This document shows, piece after piece, positions 60,701-64,000 of a stretch of 64,000 bases of DNA; the stretch's first letter is position 1, and the number at the start of each line of letters is the position of its first letter. The DNA comes from Ustulina deusta (Eukaryota; Ascomycota; Sordariomycetes; Xylariales; Xylariaceae). The stretch covers positions 434,001 through 498,000 of the forward strand of contig JAJNNX010000036.1 in assembly GCA_023159155.1 (NCBI GenBank). Direction: 5' to 3'. The translations under genes were made by a program, and so were the position numbers. Under the pieces are notes generated by a model that was not told the DNA's origin, did not search any database, and saw nothing but the letters and a program-made list of their open reading frames with translations.

Positions 60701-63700
60701 TTATTTTATTTTATAGCTACTAAAACTAGATCTATATTTAAACAATTATTTAAAACTAATATTATTTATTTTTAATTATTATATATATTAAATAATAAAA
60801 ACAATTAATTTGTTTTATTTTTAATAATATAATAAAACTTAATAAAATAAGTTTTATACTAATATAATACTTTATTATAATTAGTATTAAAAATGAGGAT
60901 TATGTTTTTAATAAATATAAATAAAATATAAATTAGCTTTTTTAAAATCTTTATATATTTATTAATATAATTAGAAATAATTAATAAAAATAATCCTATA
61001 TATTTAAAAAATATTTTATTAAGAATTATAAATAATAAAACTTATAATAAAGATTTATTTTAAACTTTAATTATAACAAATTTTTTATTAGTAATCTATT
61101 TATAATTTATAAATTAATAAAAAATAGATTTTTTACTATAAGTATTAAAATAATATTATTAATATTAATAAATAAAATTTTTTTAGTTAATATATCTAAA
61201 TTTATTAGTAGCTTAAAAATAATTTCTAATTTAATAATAATAATAAATTTTTTTTTAATTTTTTTTAAATTTAAATAGTAATAAATTAATATTTTAAGTT
61301 ATATAAATATTCTTTTTAAGTTTAGCTTAAAATTAAGCTTTTGTTTGGTTTTTCAAAAAAAAAATTAAAACTAATATTAATTTAATAATATTTAATATTT
61401 TTTAACTAGATTTTTATTAATTAAGTTTTAATTTAAAATATTATTAATATTTTAATTTTTTTTAAAACCTAAAAATCTTTTAAAATCTTTTTTAAATTTA
61501 ATAAACAAATAATTATTAATATAAAAAAATTAATAAAATTTATTTTTAGTTTTTTAAATATATATAAGTTTTATAACTAAAACATTATATATAATTAAAA
61601 TATTAAATATTTTTTTTAAACTTTACAAAATAATTTAATTACTTTTATAATTAATAATTATTAAATTTTATTTTAATTAAGCTTTACTAAAAAATATTTT
61701 ATAAATTTAATTATTTTTTATAACTAAAAAAAAAACTATATAATATTTAATTAAAGTAATATTATTATTAGTTATTTTTAGTTCTAATAGCTTAAAAATA
61801 ATATAAAAAAACAAATTATATTATATTATATATATAAAACTTATTAAATTAACTAAAGTTTTTTTATTAACTAAAATATAATTAATAATAGTTTTATTAA
61901 ATATTTTTTTAATATATTTAAAATAAAATTTTTTATTTATTTAAGTTTTATTTTTATAAACTATAATAATAATTAAACTTTATAAAATTTAAAGCTTTAT
62001 TAATATAAAATAATGTTTTTTTTTTTAAAAAGTTTCAATTATTTCAGCTTAGCAATTAAAAATAATTTTATTTTTTAAATAAGCTAAGCTTTAATAATAA
62101 AAAAACAATTAAAAAATTATTTTTATATAATCTAAAAAAAAAGTAATAAAAAAAAAATATTTAATATTAATTTATTTTTTTTTAACTATTTTTGTAAGCT
62201 TAAATTAAAACAATATTTTGCTTTTAAATAATTTTTTTAGTTTTAATTAGCTAATAGGTTAATTAATCCTAAAGCTATTTATTAAAAAATACTAGTTTTG
62301 CTGCTTTTTTTAAATAAATAAAAATAGCCCAAAAAAGAGCTTATTTTTTAGTTTTTTTTAAATTAGCTAATAGACCTTTTAATCCTAAAAGCTTATTAAA
62401 TATAGCTATATTTTTAAAAAAAAAACTCTTTTTTTTTTTTTTTTTTTTTAGGTTTGCTAAAAAAGCATATATTATATTTTTGTTTTTAAAAAAAATAAAA
62501 ATTAAGTTTATAAATAATAAAAACTATTTAACCCTAATAAACTAATTTTTTTTTATTAAATAATCTAAATTTATTAAAAGCTTTTTATTTTTTTAATAAT
62601 CTTATTTGTGTTTATAAACTATATACTAGTAAGATTTTTTATATCTAGATTAACTTCTAATAAATTATATTAAAAATAAATTAATAATAATTATTTTTAT
62701 TAAATAATATTATAAATTTAAATTTTTTTTAAAGTTTTTATTTTTTAATATAATTATAAAAAATTTTTTTTTTAATTTTATAGTTTTAATAAATTAAAAA
62801 CTTTTTATTATAACTAAAATTATAATTTTTTTTTTTTTTTTTTATATTTTTTATAGTTTTTTTAATTTGTTTTACTACTAATTTTTCTAAGATTAGGTTT
62901 ACTTTTATATTTATTAAAAAAATTAATAAATATATTATTTCGGGTGTTTTAAAATAAATATAAAAAAGTTTATAAATTTAAGTTTTCGTTAAATAGTTTT
63001 ATTTATATATTAAGTTTTTTTATAAATATTATAGCTAGTTATAATAATTAATAAACTAATTATATTATAAATAAATAAAAAATATAACGTTTAAGTTTTT
63101 TAAAAAAAACTATAATATATATTAGTTAAATAAAAACTAAATTAAAAAAGTTAGCTATAGATCTAACTAAAATCTTTTTAAAATATTAATAATAATAATA
63201 TTTAGTTTTTTTTAAAAATTTGCTTTTAAATAACTTTTTAAGTAAGCACACTATCCTAGTTTTAATTTAGTTAAAAAAAAAAATTTTTAAGCTTTAAAGC
63301 ATAAATAATAATAATTTTTTTTATCTTTTAATAAATATTGTTTTTTTTAAACTTTTTAAAATTATTTAAAAACTAAGTATTAATTAAACAACTTATAATT
63401 TACTTTTAAAAAAAAAATTTATTTAAATAATTTTTTTTATATATATTTTTATAAAAGCGTTTTTTTAGTTTGTTTAATTAATTATTATTAGCTTAAAAAA
63501 AAAACTTATTAGCTTAATTAATATAGTGAGCTAAAAACTTTTTAGCTTTTTAGTTAAATTTATTAATTTAAGCTTTAAAGCTAACGTTTTAATTTTAAAT
63601 TTTTTAAAAAAAAACATTTTTTTAAACTATTTTATAAAGCTTAATAATCTTTTTTTTTATAAAAAAATACTAATATTATTCTTTAATATTTTTTTATAAA

Positions 63701-64000
63701 CTATAACAAAATATTAATTATTTTTTAGCTTTATTTAGCTATTTTATTTTATTAATAGTTTTAAATTAAGTACTAAAAAAGTTATAAAACAATTTTTTAA
63801 TCTAAATATTTATATTATTAATATATTTCTAAAAATCTTTTTTTATAACCTTTTAAATATAAAAGCTCTAAAAAATTTTTTTTTTTTTACTTAAAGCTAA
63901 TCTAGTTTAAAAAAAGTTTAGAATTAAAAATTGTTTAAATAAAAATTTTCTGATTTAAAATATATACTTTAGCTTAAAAAAAGGAAAATTTTTAATTAAA
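54719..64000. repeat. AT-rich RIP-type block, right
   Basis: Almost pure A and T with stops in all frames, continuing to the end of the window. CpA and TpG are rare and remaining GC sits mainly in AGCT and similar contexts. Rare pockets, such as about 55,375-55,410 with AGCCCGCTAGCCC, keep GC. A run of 21 T lies at 62,429-62,449. Source transposons cannot be recognised by eye. Confidence 0.85.
54937..55096 (+). repeat. RIP-converted copy of the 160-base repeat
   Basis: Counted by hand against 54,559-54,718: 63 of 160 positions differ. Of these, 60 have C in the left copy and T here, or G in the left copy and A here, and three are other changes. No site shows the reverse direction. This is the pattern expected of RIP. 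Confidence 0.85.

Noticed and set aside
1..64000. CRISPR arrays, bacterial operons or plasmid origins
   Set aside because: No regularly spaced repeats with unique spacers; genes contain spliceosomal introns, so the DNA is eukaryotic.

Overview
This window looks like nuclear DNA of a filamentous ascomycete (Pezizomycotina, probably a Sordariomycete-type genome). The evidence is short GT-AG introns of about 50-85 bases, fungal gene families (HET-domain proteins, a secreted GH5 glucanase, cytochrome c heme lyase, a UbiB/ABC1 kinase, a fungal GST), and two very AT-rich blocks with the C-to-T / G-to-A signature of repeat-induced point mutation (RIP). The exact species cannot be read from the sequence. 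Layout: 1-11,220 is an AT-rich, gene-empty RIP-type block with a probable LTR edge near 11,062. From 11,220 to about 14,250 there are decayed gene fragments (a truncated crotonase and a broken P-loop GTPase). From 14,367 to 28,076 lies the main gene island: cytochrome c heme lyase (minus) head-to-head with a mitochondrial UbiB/ABC1 kinase (plus), two small secreted proteins (minus), a Cys-rich protein (minus), a three-exon GH5 exo-beta-1,3-glucanase (minus), a second member of the same Cys-rich family (plus), and a two-exon GST (plus). From 28,077 to 34,780 no gene is visible. A complete Tc1/mariner-type DNA transposon occupies 34,781-37,198, with a TA target duplication, long and nearly intact terminal inverted repeats, and a heavily mutated interior. 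From 37,200 to 50,640 only one convincing gene is present (42,294-43,589, a conserved fungal protein often labelled vegetative cell wall protein gp1), standing alone between long non-coding flanks. From 50,833 to 54,574 there are two HET-domain genes: one on the minus strand with an internal deletion and a frameshift, and one on the plus strand with an open frame but an apparent single-base shift near its N-terminus. From about 54,719 to the end is a second AT-rich RIP-type block. Function: the two head-to-head genes both act in mitochondria (heme attachment to cytochrome c; UbiB-family quinone or lipid homeostasis) and share one 778-base upstream region. The secreted proteins and the glucanase are cell-surface or extracellular products. 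The HET genes are of the kind that mediates non-self recognition, and they sit next to the repeat block, where both show damage. The clearest unusual observations are a 160-base repeat pair at the right border in which one copy is intact and the other is RIP-converted (63 differences, 60 of them C-to-T or G-to-A in one direction), the Tc1 element whose terminal repeats escaped the mutation seen in its interior, and two divergent members of a small Cys-rich family that share a C-P-x-H-x-C-C motif. Splice sites were placed by eye from reading frame and GT/AG consensus; no alignment or database search was run.
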